Below are positions 34,427 to 43,392 of a stretch of DNA of 64,000 bases, piece by piece. Location: the NCBI GenBank assembly GCA_028293625.1, contig JAQGOL010000030.1, positions 248,001 to 312,000 on the forward strand, written 5' to 3'. Within the stretch, counting starts at the first letter, position 1. Every line of letters starts with the position of its first letter. Source of the DNA: Chthoniobacteraceae bacterium. GTDB lineage: Bacteria; Verrucomicrobiota; Verrucomicrobiia; Chthoniobacterales; Chthoniobacteraceae. The notes beneath the pieces were generated by a model. That model saw nothing but the letters and a program-made list of their open reading frames with translations. It was not told the DNA's origin and did not search any database. Position numbers and translations under genes: made by a program.

Positions 34427-35868
34427 TTCGCGCGGTAACTGGCGACGATCCCTTCAAACGCGGGTCGAAGCGTTTCAAACTGTTCCGCGCTGCAGGTCAT
34501 GGCAAAATAATTGGAGGTTTTGGCTCCCGGCACATAATAAACCAAGCCGACGGAGGGAACTTTGCCTGTCTCAAAATCGATCATGCAACTCACGCCCGGA
34601 CGGCCTGCGATGGTTTGGTTTTTCCAACTTTCAGGACGGATGACGGCTCCTTTGAGCGCTTTGAGCGCATGACTGGAAAGATCCTCTTCAGCCCACGCCT
34701 TTGCCGAAGCGCGAGCGGTGGCCGAAAGCGAACTGGTCTCAATAAACCGGACCAGGGTGCCATCCGCGCGCGCTTCCGGGTCGAGCAAAAAGAGCGTTCG
34801 TTGGTTGGCATCCGGGTCTGTGCTGCGCTTTTGAAAGAGCCAGTCCGCGGGTGCCGTCAGCGAAATGCCAAGTTCATCATCGGAAAAATGGACTGGCTGA
34901 CCGGCGATCTGCCGCCGGATTGAAACCAGTTTGGCAACAACACCGCCGCCTTCAAACTGAACCAGGGTGCGATGCGGATCGTTGGCGATCCAAAAAGTCT
35001 GATGCACCGAGAGCTCCACCTTGAAACATTCAAACTGCCCAGCCGGAACCTGGATCTTCTCGGTGGCAATAACCTCCAGGCCAAGTGGGATCATTCCGCC
35101 GCCGAGAGTCGAGAAAACATTGATGGTCGACTTATAGCCGGGCGCCAATGGCAACCGGCGCATCAGGTGTGTTGTCTGTTCGTTATCGAACACGGGCTTG
35201 TCGAGAGCGATAGTTGTGACACCCTCCTTCCCGACCCGGCTGAGCGTGGCTTCAGCAGGCGAATAAATAGCCGATACGTCTCCCAAAAGCCCATGCTTCC
35301 AGCGGCTGTTAAGCGGCCGGAAACTGGCGTCATCCGCTTCGACCTGGCTATACGAATTCGCGCCGGCCATCAGACGCGCGCCAACCCTCCATGTTTTACG
35401 GCCCCCGAGCTCGCCTGCATCCGCGCGATACATCATGGCGCCGATGTCCATGCCACCCGGCAGCGCAATACTGAACTGAAGACGCTCGCCATCCTCCCAT
35501 GGCACCGCGCCAATCACCATGTCGCCGGGAAGATAGGCACGCGCCTTGGCCAAGAGCTCTTTTTCGTTCGGGAAATCGCGGATCAATTTTTCAAATGCCG
35601 CAGTGGCATCAGCTAAACGATTCTTTTTTAAATAACATTGGCCGATCCGAAACTGGGCTTGGGCCGCGAGCGACTGGCCCGCTTTCACCTCGGAGAGGAG
35701 TTGCTGATAAATGGCAATGGCCGCCTCCAGGTCGCCCTTGGTTTCTTCCGAATAAATTCCCTTTTCGAGCAGCTCCGAGGGCGATCCCGCCGCCGCGCTG
35801 GCACTGAAAGGTTGAACGACAAAGACGGTCGCCAGAATGACCGCTTTAATGGGAGTTGGAATTTTCAT
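34423..35868 (-). CDS. Secreted TPR protein linked to a two-component system
   Basis: A 481-residue protein from the ATG at 35868 with a signal peptide (AVILATVFVVQPFSASAAAG). Residues about 25-110 are TPR units (GDLEAAIAIYQQLLSEVKAG, AQFRIGQCYLKKNRLADATAAFEKL). The middle (about 120-300) has a beta-rich pattern like DUF3108-type periplasmic proteins, and the C-terminal 150 residues form another unknown domain. It is first in an operon with a histidine kinase and its regulator (overlap of four bases), so it may feed the kinase a periplasmic signal. This role is inference. Confidence 0.75.
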   Translation of the reverse strand: MKIPTPIKAVILATVFVVQPFSASAAAGSPSELLEKGIYSEETKGDLEAAIAIYQQLLSEVKAGQSLAAQAQFRIGQCYLKKNRLADATAAFEKLIRDFPNEKELLAKARAYLPGDMVIGAVPWEDGERLQFSIALPGGMDIGAMMYRADAGELGGRKTWRVGARLMAGANSYSQVEADDASFRPLNSRWKHGLLGDVSAIYSPAEATLSRVGKEGVTTIALDKPVFDNEQTTHLMRRLPLAPGYKSTINVFSTLGGGMIPLGLEVIATEKIQVPAGQFECFKVELSVHQTFWIANDPHRTLVQFEGGGVVAKLVSIRRQIAGQPVHFSDDELGISLTAPADWLFQKRSTDPDANQRTLFLLDPEARADGTLVRFIETSSLSATARASAKAWAEEDLSSHALKALKGAVIRPESWKNQTIAGRPGVSCMIDFETGKVPSVGLVYYVPGAKTSNYFAMTCSAEQFETLRPAFEGIVASYRAK

Positions 35869-35988
35869 AGGGAGCTCATGTTTGCGGAGTCGTGTTACCG
35901 ATTTGTTACCTGCCCATCCTTTTTCATCCCGAAATCCAAGATGTGAATGCCCCACTTTCCAGAGCAGGAAACCGCTTAAGCTTCCGGT

Positions 35989-36672
35989 ATGATCACGCTT
36001 GCCGGCAACATAATCAAACGTATCCGGACAGAAGGCCCCGCGAAAACATTTCGCCTGATGAAAGCCCGGAGCCGTGCCTTGGTGTGCGCGTTAATGGAAG
36101 ATCAGCGCCGCGGCGTTTCCACCTCGCGGATTGTTAAAGATCAGGAACCTGAAATCGCGGACCCGCATTGCCACTACTATGCAGCCACCGACTACGAGAC
36201 ATTCCACCTGGCGATGCAACATCTGGAGATCAATCCGGCAAAAGAGGTCTTTGTCGACTTCGGCTCGGGAAAAGGGCGGATCGTGATTCTCGCCGCCGAA
36301 CTCCCGCTGCGCCGTGTCATTGGCGTCGAGTTCTCACGGCACCTGCATTTGGCTGGTCTGGAAAATCTCGCGGTTGCCCGTTCGCAATTTAAATGCGCCG
36401 ACGTGGAACTTATTCATGCCGATGCCACGCAATGGGAACTTCCAGGCGACGCAACCCTCCTCTTTTTCTTCAACCCGTTTGACGGCGCGGTGCTCGCCAA
36501 GGTCTGCGAGAACATCCGCCGTTCCATTGCCGAATCGCCGCGCACCGTGAGGATTATCTACGTGCGTCCCGACAAGTTTTTCGAGAAGGAAATTGCCTGG
36601 CAGGAATGGCTGACGAAGAAAGTCGAGCTGGCGTGTGTTGAAGGCAAAGTTGCCATTTACGAGAGCAAATAG
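35989..36672 (+). CDS. Class I SAM-dependent methyltransferase
   Basis: A 227-residue cytosolic protein. Motif I is VFVDFGSGKGRIV (about 87-99), followed by the acidic end of strand two in VIGVEFS and a motif IV-like FFFNPFDG. The N-terminal 60 residues are basic and may bind substrate. The substrate cannot be told. It is a single gene, convergent with plsC with only ten bases between the stops. Confidence 0.8.
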   Translation: MITLAGNIIKRIRTEGPAKTFRLMKARSRALVCALMEDQRRGVSTSRIVKDQEPEIADPHCHYYAATDYETFHLAMQHLEINPAKEVFVDFGSGKGRIVILAAELPLRRVIGVEFSRHLHLAGLENLAVARSQFKCADVELIHADATQWELPGDATLLFFFNPFDGAVLAKVCENIRRSIAESPRTVRIIYVRPDKFFEKEIAWQEWLTKKVELACVEGKVAIYESK

Positions 36673-36682
36673 CCGCAACAGT

Positions 36683-37339
36683 CTACAATGAGCGCTCGTT
36701 GCGAAGACCGGCGATTCGCTCCATCACGCGCTCGCTCAAAGATTGGTAAAGCTCGCGGCCATCCCCCACCAGATCGGCCTTGGTAAACCGCATCGGCTCG
36801 CCAATCACCAACGTGATCGGAGTGAAAAAACGGGGTTTACCTCCCCTTGGAAATGCCTTGTGCGCCCCGAAAATTCGCATCGGCACCACGGGCGCCAATG
36901 TTTTGGCGATCACAAGCCCCAGGCCGGGCTGCGCGGGCTGAAGTTTTCCATCGAGGGTGCGCGAGCCTTCGGGAAAAATGACGGTTCCCTCTCCGGAACG
37001 CACCAGTTTGATCAGCGTTTTCAGCGCGCTCATATCAGCACGTTCCTGATCGACGGGAATGACATTGAGGTGTGGGAAAATCGAACCCAGAACAGGCCAA
37101 TCCATGAGCGTCTTACGCGCCAGATAGTGGAGCTCGCGTTTACAGGCGATGCCGGCCAATGGCGGATCGAGATAACTCTCGTGGTTCATCGCAAAAATCA
37201 CGCCACCCTCTTCGATAAGGCGCTCACTGTTAATGACCTGAAAATCGAACAGCGTCCGCGCGAGGTAACGCGACAAATGGTAGTGGAGCTGGTAAATGGC
37301 GCCCATTGGAATGCGGATCGAAAAAATGGGCCCCTGCAC
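36683..37339 (-). CDS. plsC: 1-acyl-sn-glycerol-3-phosphate acyltransferase
   Basis: Makes phosphatidic acid from lysophosphatidic acid at the inner membrane. The 218 residues have the acyltransferase boxes: NHESYLDPP (His and Asp of HxxxxD) and FPEGSRTLDG (block III), with an N-terminal amphipathic region. The GTG start shares a base with the cmk stop (TAGTG). An ATG at 37306 is the other choice. It is last of the tyrA-aroA-cmk-plsC unit. Confidence 0.9.
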   Translation of the reverse strand: MQGPIFSIRIPMGAIYQLHYHLSRYLARTLFDFQVINSERLIEEGGVIFAMNHESYLDPPLAGIACKRELHYLARKTLMDWPVLGSIFPHLNVIPVDQERADMSALKTLIKLVRSGEGTVIFPEGSRTLDGKLQPAQPGLGLVIAKTLAPVVPMRIFGAHKAFPRGGKPRFFTPITLVIGEPMRFTKADLVGDGRELYQSLSERVMERIAGLRNERSL

Positions 37340-38013
37340 TAAGCGGCGATTCGAGACGTGCAGTCCAAAATCTTTAACCCTTTGAGCTTCAGGCGGCCGA
37401 TGATTTCGCCAACCACGCCGTCAATTGTCAGATGCGAACTGTCGATGACGTGCGCATCCTCCGCGATAATCAGCGGTGAAGTGCGGCGCGAACTGTCCTG
37501 ACGATCGCGCGCGCTGATCGAGTCCTGCAACCCTTGGCGTTGACGGCGCATCAGCCGGACTTCCGGCGAGGCGTCGATATAAAACTTGTACGGGGTCTCG
37601 GGGAAAACGGCCGACCCGATGTCGCGTCCTTCCATGACGTTATCAAAATCAACGGCATAGACGCGTTGCAGATCAACGAGTTGGCGGCGCACCTCGGGAA
37701 TCGTCGCGATATTAGAGACGTTGGCATTCACCTCCTCGGAGAGAAGATAAGGATTGGGATCGGCGCCGTTGATCAGGATGTTTGACTGGCCTTCGTAAAC
37801 GCCACAGACAATCCGTGTTTCCCCCAGCAATTTGAGAACCGCTTCGGAATCCTTGCTCGAAATCCCGCTGGCCACGACATGCCAGGTCACGGCGCGATAC
37901 ATCGCCCCGGTATTGACGTAAAGTATTTCGAGCCGGCGTGCGAGTGCCCGAGCGACGCTGCTTTTACCCGAAGCCGCGGGTCCGTCGATGGCTATAACAA
38001 GATGATTTTCCAC
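37339..38013 (-). CDS. cmk: Cytidylate kinase
   Basis: Phosphorylates CMP and dCMP to diphosphates. The 224 residues match bacterial Cmk: P-loop IDGPAASGKSSVARALA, VNTGAMYRAVTW, MEGRDIGSAVFPETPYKFYID (the conserved RDIG), and a lid with RQRQ. It follows aroA by four bases and overlaps plsC by one. In many bacteria aroA-cmk is followed by rpsA; here plsC comes next. Confidence 0.95.
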   Translation of the reverse strand: MENHLVIAIDGPAASGKSSVARALARRLEILYVNTGAMYRAVTWHVVASGISSKDSEAVLKLLGETRIVCGVYEGQSNILINGADPNPYLLSEEVNANVSNIATIPEVRRQLVDLQRVYAVDFDNVMEGRDIGSAVFPETPYKFYIDASPEVRLMRRQRQGLQDSISARDRQDSSRRTSPLIIAEDAHVIDSSHLTIDGVVGEIIGRLKLKGLKILDCTSRIAA

Positions 38014-38017
38014 AAAA

Positions 38018-39346
38018 CTAATGGGGGACGTGGCTGATCACCGGGGTCTGCGGCTGGCGGCTCTCTTTCATCACCAGCTCAAGTTGCTTGTCAAAATCCG
38101 GATAGGACGTCGACACACATTCCGTATTGGTAATCGTCGTTTCGCCCTCGGCAAAGAGCCCCGCGATCGCAAACGCCATCGCGATCCGGTGATCGCCAAA
38201 ACTGTCAACTCGCGCGCCGTGCAACGGCAAGCCGCCCGTGATTTCCATGCCATCCTCGGTTTCAAGAACCTGAGCTCCCATGGCGCGAAGATTGGTTGCA
38301 ATCGCCGCGATCCGGTCGGTTTCCTTCACCCGCAGTTCCCGCGCATCGGCAATGATCGTCTTGCCTTGGGCGAGCGCTCCGGCAACGGCCAGAATGGGAA
38401 GTTCATCAATGACATTGGGAATTTCGCTCCCCTCGATCCGAGTCCCCTTCATGCGGGTCCCGGTGATATCAATGGAGCCCATCGGCTCGGCTTGATCGAC
38501 TTCGACAACCTCCTTCACATGGGCACCCATGCGCAGGAGCACTTTGATGATCCCGCTGCGGGTCTGGTTTAGCCCCACATTTTTTACGAGCAAACGGGAG
38601 CGTGGATGGGCGGCGGCTGCCACGAGCCAAAAAGCGGCGCTTGAAATATCGCCGGGCACGTCGAACTCGCGCGATTCCGGTATTTGCCCGCCGTGAATAC
38701 TCACCGTGAGCTCATTGATCTGAGGGCGCACCAGAAAATACTCAAGCATCCGCTCGGTATGATCACGGCTTTGGGAAGGCTCCGTAACGCTGGTTTTGCC
38801 CTGCGCAAACATGCCAGCCAGAAGGACCGCGCTCTTGACCTGGGCGCTGGCGACCGGCGACACGTACTGAATCGGGTTCAACTTGCTTCCCTCGATCAGA
38901 AGCGGCGGCCGGCCATCTTTACCTTCAGCCGTAATACGCGCTCCCATTTGAGTGAGCGGCTCGATAACACGTCGCATTGGCCGTTTGGAAAGCGACGCAT
39001 CGCCCACCAAACGCGAGCGAAACGGCTGTCCCGCCAGGAGACCCGCCATCAGGCGCATCGTCGTGCCCGAATTCCCGCAATCAATATCGCGGGTCGGCGC
39101 CGTGAACTGGCCTTTTCGCCCATGCACAATCAGCGTGGTCGGTTCGGGCGTCTCAATTTCGATGCCCAGTGCGCGCATCGCGGAGACCGTGCAAAGACAA
39201 TCTTCGCTGGTCAAAAAGCCGCGGATGACACAGGGACCGTTGCTCATCGCCGCGAGCATGACGGCTCGATGCGAGATGCTTTTATCCCCTGGGACGGTTA
39301 TTTCACTCTTGATTGCCGGAGCCCGGCGGATTTTCCAGTCAGCCAT
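38018..39346 (-). CDS. aroA: 3-phosphoshikimate 1-carboxyvinyltransferase (EPSP synthase)
   Basis: Sixth step of the shikimate pathway: transfers enolpyruvate from PEP to shikimate 3-phosphate. The 442 residues show PGDKSISHRAVMLAA near the start, the PEP-binding DCGNSGTTMRLMAGLLAG, SLSKRPMRR, ELPILAVAGALAQGKT and RVKETDRIAA. The conserved glycine region reads LLAGQ, so it looks like a class II-type enzyme, but this is not certain. The start directly abuts the tyrA stop. Confidence 0.95.
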   Translation of the reverse strand: MADWKIRRAPAIKSEITVPGDKSISHRAVMLAAMSNGPCVIRGFLTSEDCLCTVSAMRALGIEIETPEPTTLIVHGRKGQFTAPTRDIDCGNSGTTMRLMAGLLAGQPFRSRLVGDASLSKRPMRRVIEPLTQMGARITAEGKDGRPPLLIEGSKLNPIQYVSPVASAQVKSAVLLAGMFAQGKTSVTEPSQSRDHTERMLEYFLVRPQINELTVSIHGGQIPESREFDVPGDISSAAFWLVAAAAHPRSRLLVKNVGLNQTRSGIIKVLLRMGAHVKEVVEVDQAEPMGSIDITGTRMKGTRIEGSEIPNVIDELPILAVAGALAQGKTIIADARELRVKETDRIAAIATNLRAMGAQVLETEDGMEITGGLPLHGARVDSFGDHRIAMAFAIAGLFAEGETTITNTECVSTSYPDFDKQLELVMKESRQPQTPVISHVPH

Positions 39347-40192
39347 CTATCGGGGAAGCCGCAGGCTGTCGCGCAGGGCTTTGGATTGGGTAAGAAATTC
39401 GTGCATCACTTGGTCCGGATATTGGGAATCGAGCAGTGTGAGGATTTCGCGAAGTTTTTCAATCATTGCCTCGGTTGATTTTCTCAGCGCATCGCGATTG
39501 GAGAGAAGAATGCCGGTCCACAACGCCGGCGAACCGCTTGCCACGCGAGTTGTGTCGCGAAAACCAGGGCCGCAAAACTCCAGGGCGGCCGGATTTTGTT
39601 CAGAAATCATGTCAACGAGCGAGGCCGCCAACAAATGAGGAAAATGGCTGATCATGGCAACATGCGCGTCGTGCATCTCGGGAGTAAGCTCCCGCACGCT
39701 GCAGCCGAGCATCTCCCAGAACGAGGAGACCAACGCGACGGCCGCCGGGTTGGAATCTGCATTCGGCGTCACGATACAAACCGTGCCTGAAAAAAGATCG
39801 GCCCGGGCCGCCTTCATTCCGGTCTGTTCTGAACCGGCCATCGGGTGGCTTCCCACAAAATAAGCCTGCTCAAAAATCGCGGTGAGTGCGGTCACCACGG
39901 TCGCCTTGACGCTTCCGACATCGGTAATGACACAACCAGCGGGCAGAAGCGCAACCAGTTCCCGCGCGAGACCAGGCATCGCTTCAATCGGAGTACAGAG
40001 CACCACAATCTCCGCCTCGCGCACGACTTGGGCCAGACTCGTGGAAGCCTCATCGGCAAATCCGCCTTCCATTGCTTCATCGGCCGATCCCTGCCGTCGA
40101 GCCCAGATGGAGACAAAAATACCCCGCGCCCGCAGCGCGAGCGCAATCGAACCCCCAAGCAGCCCGGGACCTAGGATCGCCACCTTATTCAT
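39347..40192 (-). CDS. tyrA: Prephenate dehydrogenase
   Basis: Oxidatively decarboxylates prephenate to 4-hydroxyphenylpyruvate for tyrosine. The 281 residues have an N-terminal Rossmann motif ILGPGLLGGSIALALRARG, TDVGSVKATVV, the conserved FVGSHPMAGSEQTGM, and a helical C-terminal half. There is no ACT domain and no fused chorismate mutase. It is first gene of tyrA-aroA-cmk-plsC. Confidence 0.94.
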   Translation of the reverse strand: MNKVAILGPGLLGGSIALALRARGIFVSIWARRQGSADEAMEGGFADEASTSLAQVVREAEIVVLCTPIEAMPGLARELVALLPAGCVITDVGSVKATVVTALTAIFEQAYFVGSHPMAGSEQTGMKAARADLFSGTVCIVTPNADSNPAAVALVSSFWEMLGCSVRELTPEMHDAHVAMISHFPHLLAASLVDMISEQNPAALEFCGPGFRDTTRVASGSPALWTGILLSNRDALRKSTEAMIEKLREILTLLDSQYPDQVMHEFLTQSKALRDSLRLPR

Positions 40193-40205
40193 AAAACAAA
40201 AGAAG

Positions 40206-40241
40206 ACCCCGGCGAGCGACGCACTGGCCGCGAGCCGGGGT
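40206..40241 (-). terminator. Terminator after the lipoprotein gene
   Basis: ACCCCGGC (40206-40213) pairs with GCCGGGGT (40234-40241) around a 20-base loop, and on the minus strand CTTCTTTTGTTTT follows. It sits between the lipoprotein gene and tyrA, separating the two transcripts. Confidence 0.55.
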
Positions 40242-40265
40242 TACAAACCTTCCGCCGCGAATCCG

Positions 40266-40712
40266 TTAGGGCACGAGGAAAATTTTGCCGGTGTAAGGAT
40301 CTTTCACCTCGGTGCCGGGAGGATATCCACGCACATCGACGTGACCTGCACCCGGTGAATACGGACTTGTGACAAGGCCTTCCTTGCCGGGCACTTTCTT
40401 GCCGTATTCAGGATTGCCGACACGCGGAGTGGGAGGCGCGGAAGTGTCGGTCGCAGGAGCATGATCCGCATCAGGGGTAACATCGGTGGTGGCAGGCTCT
40501 TCCCGGTCGCGCTCGCGTTCCCGGTCTCTCTCCCGATCGCGATCGCGATCGCGGTCACGGTGACGCTCCACTGGAGCAGTCTCTTCCACGACTACTGGAG
40601 GAGGATTAAAACCCGGCCTCGGGCGTGGTTGCCTGCGGGAAGTGTCGTTTACACAAGCCCCAAGAAGGACTGCGGCCGTAATAAACAATGCCGGGACAGA
40701 GAATCGCTTCAT
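40266..40712 (-). CDS. Lipoprotein with Arg-Asp/Arg-Glu repeats
   Basis: A 148-residue protein with a lipoprotein signal (ALFITAAVLLGAC, lipid on Cys20). A Pro-rich stretch is followed by a charged repeat of Arg-Asp and Arg-Glu pairs (about 52-70). A C-terminal domain of about 50 residues (KKVPGKEGLVTSPYSPGAG, then VDVRGYPPGTEVKDPYTG) looks like a small conserved fold. It probably sits in the outer membrane or its inner face. Function unknown. It is downstream of purM by 76 bases. Confidence 0.75.
   Translation of the reverse strand: MKRFSVPALFITAAVLLGACVNDTSRRQPRPRPGFNPPPVVVEETAPVERHRDRDRDRDRERDRERERDREEPATTDVTPDADHAPATDTSAPPTPRVGNPEYGKKVPGKEGLVTSPYSPGAGHVDVRGYPPGTEVKDPYTGKIFLVP
40535..40552 (-). 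repeat. Short GATCGC tandem repeat inside the lipoprotein gene
   Basis: Three perfect GATCGC units in a row, within a wider run of degenerate 6-base units (about 40500-40565) that encodes the Arg-Asp/Arg-Glu repeat. Six-base units keep the frame when copies are gained or lost. Confidence 0.8.
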
Positions 40713-40788
40713 AAGATGGGCGTGGCTTCTAGCGAATTCAGGGAAGGCTCACAATGCTTATTTCCCTTAGGAAAACCGGGGGACGGAA

Positions 40789-41832
40789 TTAAAACGAAAG
40801 CCCGACGATTCCGGTTCCCGGAACGATCCGTCCAATGAGACGGCCTTTGGTGAGCTTAAGCAGTTGCTCCCGGTCTTTTTCAGCTACCACGATCGCCATG
40901 CCGATGCCCATGTTAAAAACCTGGTACATCTCGGCGTGCTCAACTTCTCCGCCCTCTTCAATGTGCCTGAAGATGGCCGGGACTTTCCACGAACGCGTAT
41001 CGATGAGCGCATCACAATTCTTCGGCAGGACGCGTGGCAGATTATCAACCAGCCCGCCGCCGGTGATATGGGCAAGCCCTTTGACCAAGCCTTCGGGCAG
41101 GCTTGCAAGGAGCGGTTGGTAATTGCGATGCACGCGCAGCAATTCCTCCCCGAGCGGTTTCGTGACGCCTTCCAGGCGGGCATCCGGAGCGAGATTCATC
41201 TGCTCAAACAGAACTTTACGCGCCAAAGAATAACCGTTGGTGTGCAGTCCGTTTGAAGCAAGCCCGATGACCACGTCTCCGACCTTGATGCGGCTCCCGT
41301 CAATCATCTTGGGCCGATCGACCACGCCAATCAATGTCCCCGCCAAATCGTATTCGCCCGGATGATACATCCCGGGCATCTGCGCGGTTTCTCCTCCGAT
41401 AAGAGCGCATCCGGCCGCTTTGCAGGCTTTCGCAAAACCTTTCAGGAGTTGCTCAAAGACTCGCGGCTCCAGCTTTTCCGCCCCGATATAATCGAGGAAA
41501 AAAAGCGGCCGCGCACCGAGCACTGCGATATCGTCGACGCAATGGTTGACAAGATCCTGGCCCATCGTGTCATGCCGGTCGAGGGCGAAGGCGATCTTCA
41601 GTTTTGTTCCCACGCCATCAACGCTTGAAACCAGCACGGGATCTTTCATCCCCTTGAAATTCGGGCGGAACAGACCGCCGAATCCGCCGATTTTGCCGAG
41701 CACTTCCGGTCCATGCGTCCCTTTGACCAATTGCTGGATGCCGCTCTTGACCTGGTTGCCGAGATCGACGTCGACCCCGGCTCTGGCATACGCCTTTTGA
41801 GATTTGCCTTCTGACTTTTGACTTCTGGCCAT
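40789..41832 (-). CDS. purM: Phosphoribosylformylglycinamidine cyclo-ligase (AIR synthetase)
   Basis: Fifth step of purine synthesis. The 347 residues have YARAGVDVDLGNQ, SSVDGVGTKLKIAF, CVDDIAVLGARPLFFLDY, ALIGGETAQMPGMYH, GLASNGLHTNGYSLAR and HITGGGLVDNLPRVLP, as in PurM. The first ten residues (MARSQKSEGK) come from a simple repeat in the DNA and are not part of the family. It follows purF by five bases. Confidence 0.95.
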   Translation of the reverse strand: MARSQKSEGKSQKAYARAGVDVDLGNQVKSGIQQLVKGTHGPEVLGKIGGFGGLFRPNFKGMKDPVLVSSVDGVGTKLKIAFALDRHDTMGQDLVNHCVDDIAVLGARPLFFLDYIGAEKLEPRVFEQLLKGFAKACKAAGCALIGGETAQMPGMYHPGEYDLAGTLIGVVDRPKMIDGSRIKVGDVVIGLASNGLHTNGYSLARKVLFEQMNLAPDARLEGVTKPLGEELLRVHRNYQPLLASLPEGLVKGLAHITGGGLVDNLPRVLPKNCDALIDTRSWKVPAIFRHIEEGGEVEHAEMYQVFNMGIGMAIVVAEKDREQLLKLTKGRLIGRIVPGTGIVGLSF

Positions 41833-41837
41833 GAGTT

Positions 41838-43292
41838 TTAGCGGACGGGTTCGAAAAGTTCGGGTTGATCATCATCGCCGGTCAGCAAGTTGCCGTAACG
41901 ACGCCGCTCCATAATAAACTTGTCAACACTGGGATCAACGGGCACCGGGTAATCGCCATTAAAACAAGCCAGGCAAAAATCACTTTCGCGCTGGCCGCTT
42001 GCGCGCACCATCCCCGCCACATCCAAATAGCCAATTGAATCCGCGCCGAGGTAATCGCGGATCTGATCGAGCGAACATTGGTTAGCGAGCAGTTTTTCCG
42101 GGTCGGGAAAATCGATGCCGTAATGGCAGGCATGTTTATGCGGCGGGCACGAGATGCGCATGTGCACCTCCTTGGCGCCCGCCTCGCGCATATTCACGAC
42201 GCGCGCTCGCGCCGTCGTACCGCGCACGATGGAATCATCGACAACGACCACCCGTTTGCCAGCCACCGCCTCTTTAATAAGGTTCAACTTCACCCGCACA
42301 TTGAAGTCGCGAATAAGCTGCGTCGGCTGAAGAAAAGTGCGTCCAATATAGTGGTTGCGCACAAAGGCGTGGTCATACGGAATGCCCAATTCCTCGGCAA
42401 ATCCGAACGCGGCATAATTGCCCGAGTCCGGCACCGGGACAACGATGTCGGCTTCGACCGGATGCAGCCGCGCCAGCTCACGCCCCATTTCGGTGCGGAC
42501 GCGGGCGACGTTCACATCGCTGATGATGGAGTCAGGCCGGGCGAAATAGACATACTCAAACATGCAGAATGCCCGCTTTTCGACCTTGAACGGGAACTCG
42601 GAACGGATCCCCTTTTCACTAATAATGACCACTTCACCCGGCTCGATTTCACGGATGAACTCAGCGTGGATCAGATCAAAAGCACAGGTCTCGCTCGAAA
42701 GCACATAAGCCCCATCCAGCATGCCGAGCGAGAGCGGCCGGAATCCGAACGGATCACGGACCCCGATGATTTCGCGCTCGCTCATCATCACAAGCGAATA
42801 GGCGCCTTGGATTTTACGCAGCGCCGCAAGCACGCCACCGCTTTCAGTCGGCTGCGCGAGCAGATGAAGGATTATCTCGCTGTCGACGGTGGTCTGAAAA
42901 ATAGACCCGCGCTGTTCGAGTTCATCCCGGAGAAGGCCCGCGTTGACCAGATTGCCATTGTGACCGATGGCGAGCTGGCCGCGAGCACAATTGACCATTA
43001 ATGGCTGAGCGTTCTTAAGATTGCTCGAACCGGTCGTGGAATAACGCACGTGTCCAATGGACCTCGTGCCTTTGAGCCGCTCCAGATCGGCCGGCGAGAA
43101 GACCTGGGCGACGAGCCCCATGTCCACATGACGGTTAAAGGGTGTGTTTGAGCCGTTCGCAGTCACAATTCCGGCACTCTCTTGGCCACGGTGTTGCAGC
43201 GCAAAGAGTCCGTAGTAGGTGAGGACGGCGGCGTTAGGATGACCGAATACGGCGAAAACGCCGCACTCATGGGTAGGTTTATGGTGCTTCAC
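41838..43292 (-). CDS. purF: Amidophosphoribosyltransferase
   Basis: First committed step of purine synthesis: PRPP and glutamine to phosphoribosylamine. The preferred GTG start at 43292 leaves a 9-residue propeptide before the catalytic Cys10 (ECGVFAVFGHP), as in B. subtilis-type PurF; an ATG at 43394 would add 34 residues. The glutaminase half shows LQHRGQESAGI; the PRPP half shows VVVVDDSIVRGTTAR. Cysteines in AFCMFEY, HACHYGID and CLACFNGDYP fit a 4Fe-4S cluster type. 484 residues from this start. It is in an operon with purM. Confidence 0.93.
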   Translation of the reverse strand: MKHHKPTHECGVFAVFGHPNAAVLTYYGLFALQHRGQESAGIVTANGSNTPFNRHVDMGLVAQVFSPADLERLKGTRSIGHVRYSTTGSSNLKNAQPLMVNCARGQLAIGHNGNLVNAGLLRDELEQRGSIFQTTVDSEIILHLLAQPTESGGVLAALRKIQGAYSLVMMSEREIIGVRDPFGFRPLSLGMLDGAYVLSSETCAFDLIHAEFIREIEPGEVVIISEKGIRSEFPFKVEKRAFCMFEYVYFARPDSIISDVNVARVRTEMGRELARLHPVEADIVVPVPDSGNYAAFGFAEELGIPYDHAFVRNHYIGRTFLQPTQLIRDFNVRVKLNLIKEAVAGKRVVVVDDSIVRGTTARARVVNMREAGAKEVHMRISCPPHKHACHYGIDFPDPEKLLANQCSLDQIRDYLGADSIGYLDVAGMVRASGQRESDFCLACFNGDYPVPVDPSVDKFIMERRRYGNLLTGDDDQPELFEPVR

Positions 43293-43392
43293 TAGGGGTG
43301 GGCGGACCGTGAGACTAGCGACGCGAAAGAATCGGTCAAGCGGAGTCCCAAGCAGACTCGCTGCTGTTGCCAAATGAACTACGCTTTCTTGC

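Noticed and set aside
40535-40552. GATCGC repeats as a CRISPR-like or origin element
   Set aside because: Units are only 6 bases without spacers and lie inside a coding sequence for a charged tract.
42078-43001. Open frame of 307 codons on + opposite purF
   Set aside because: Antisense to conserved purF sequence; no recognisable motifs.
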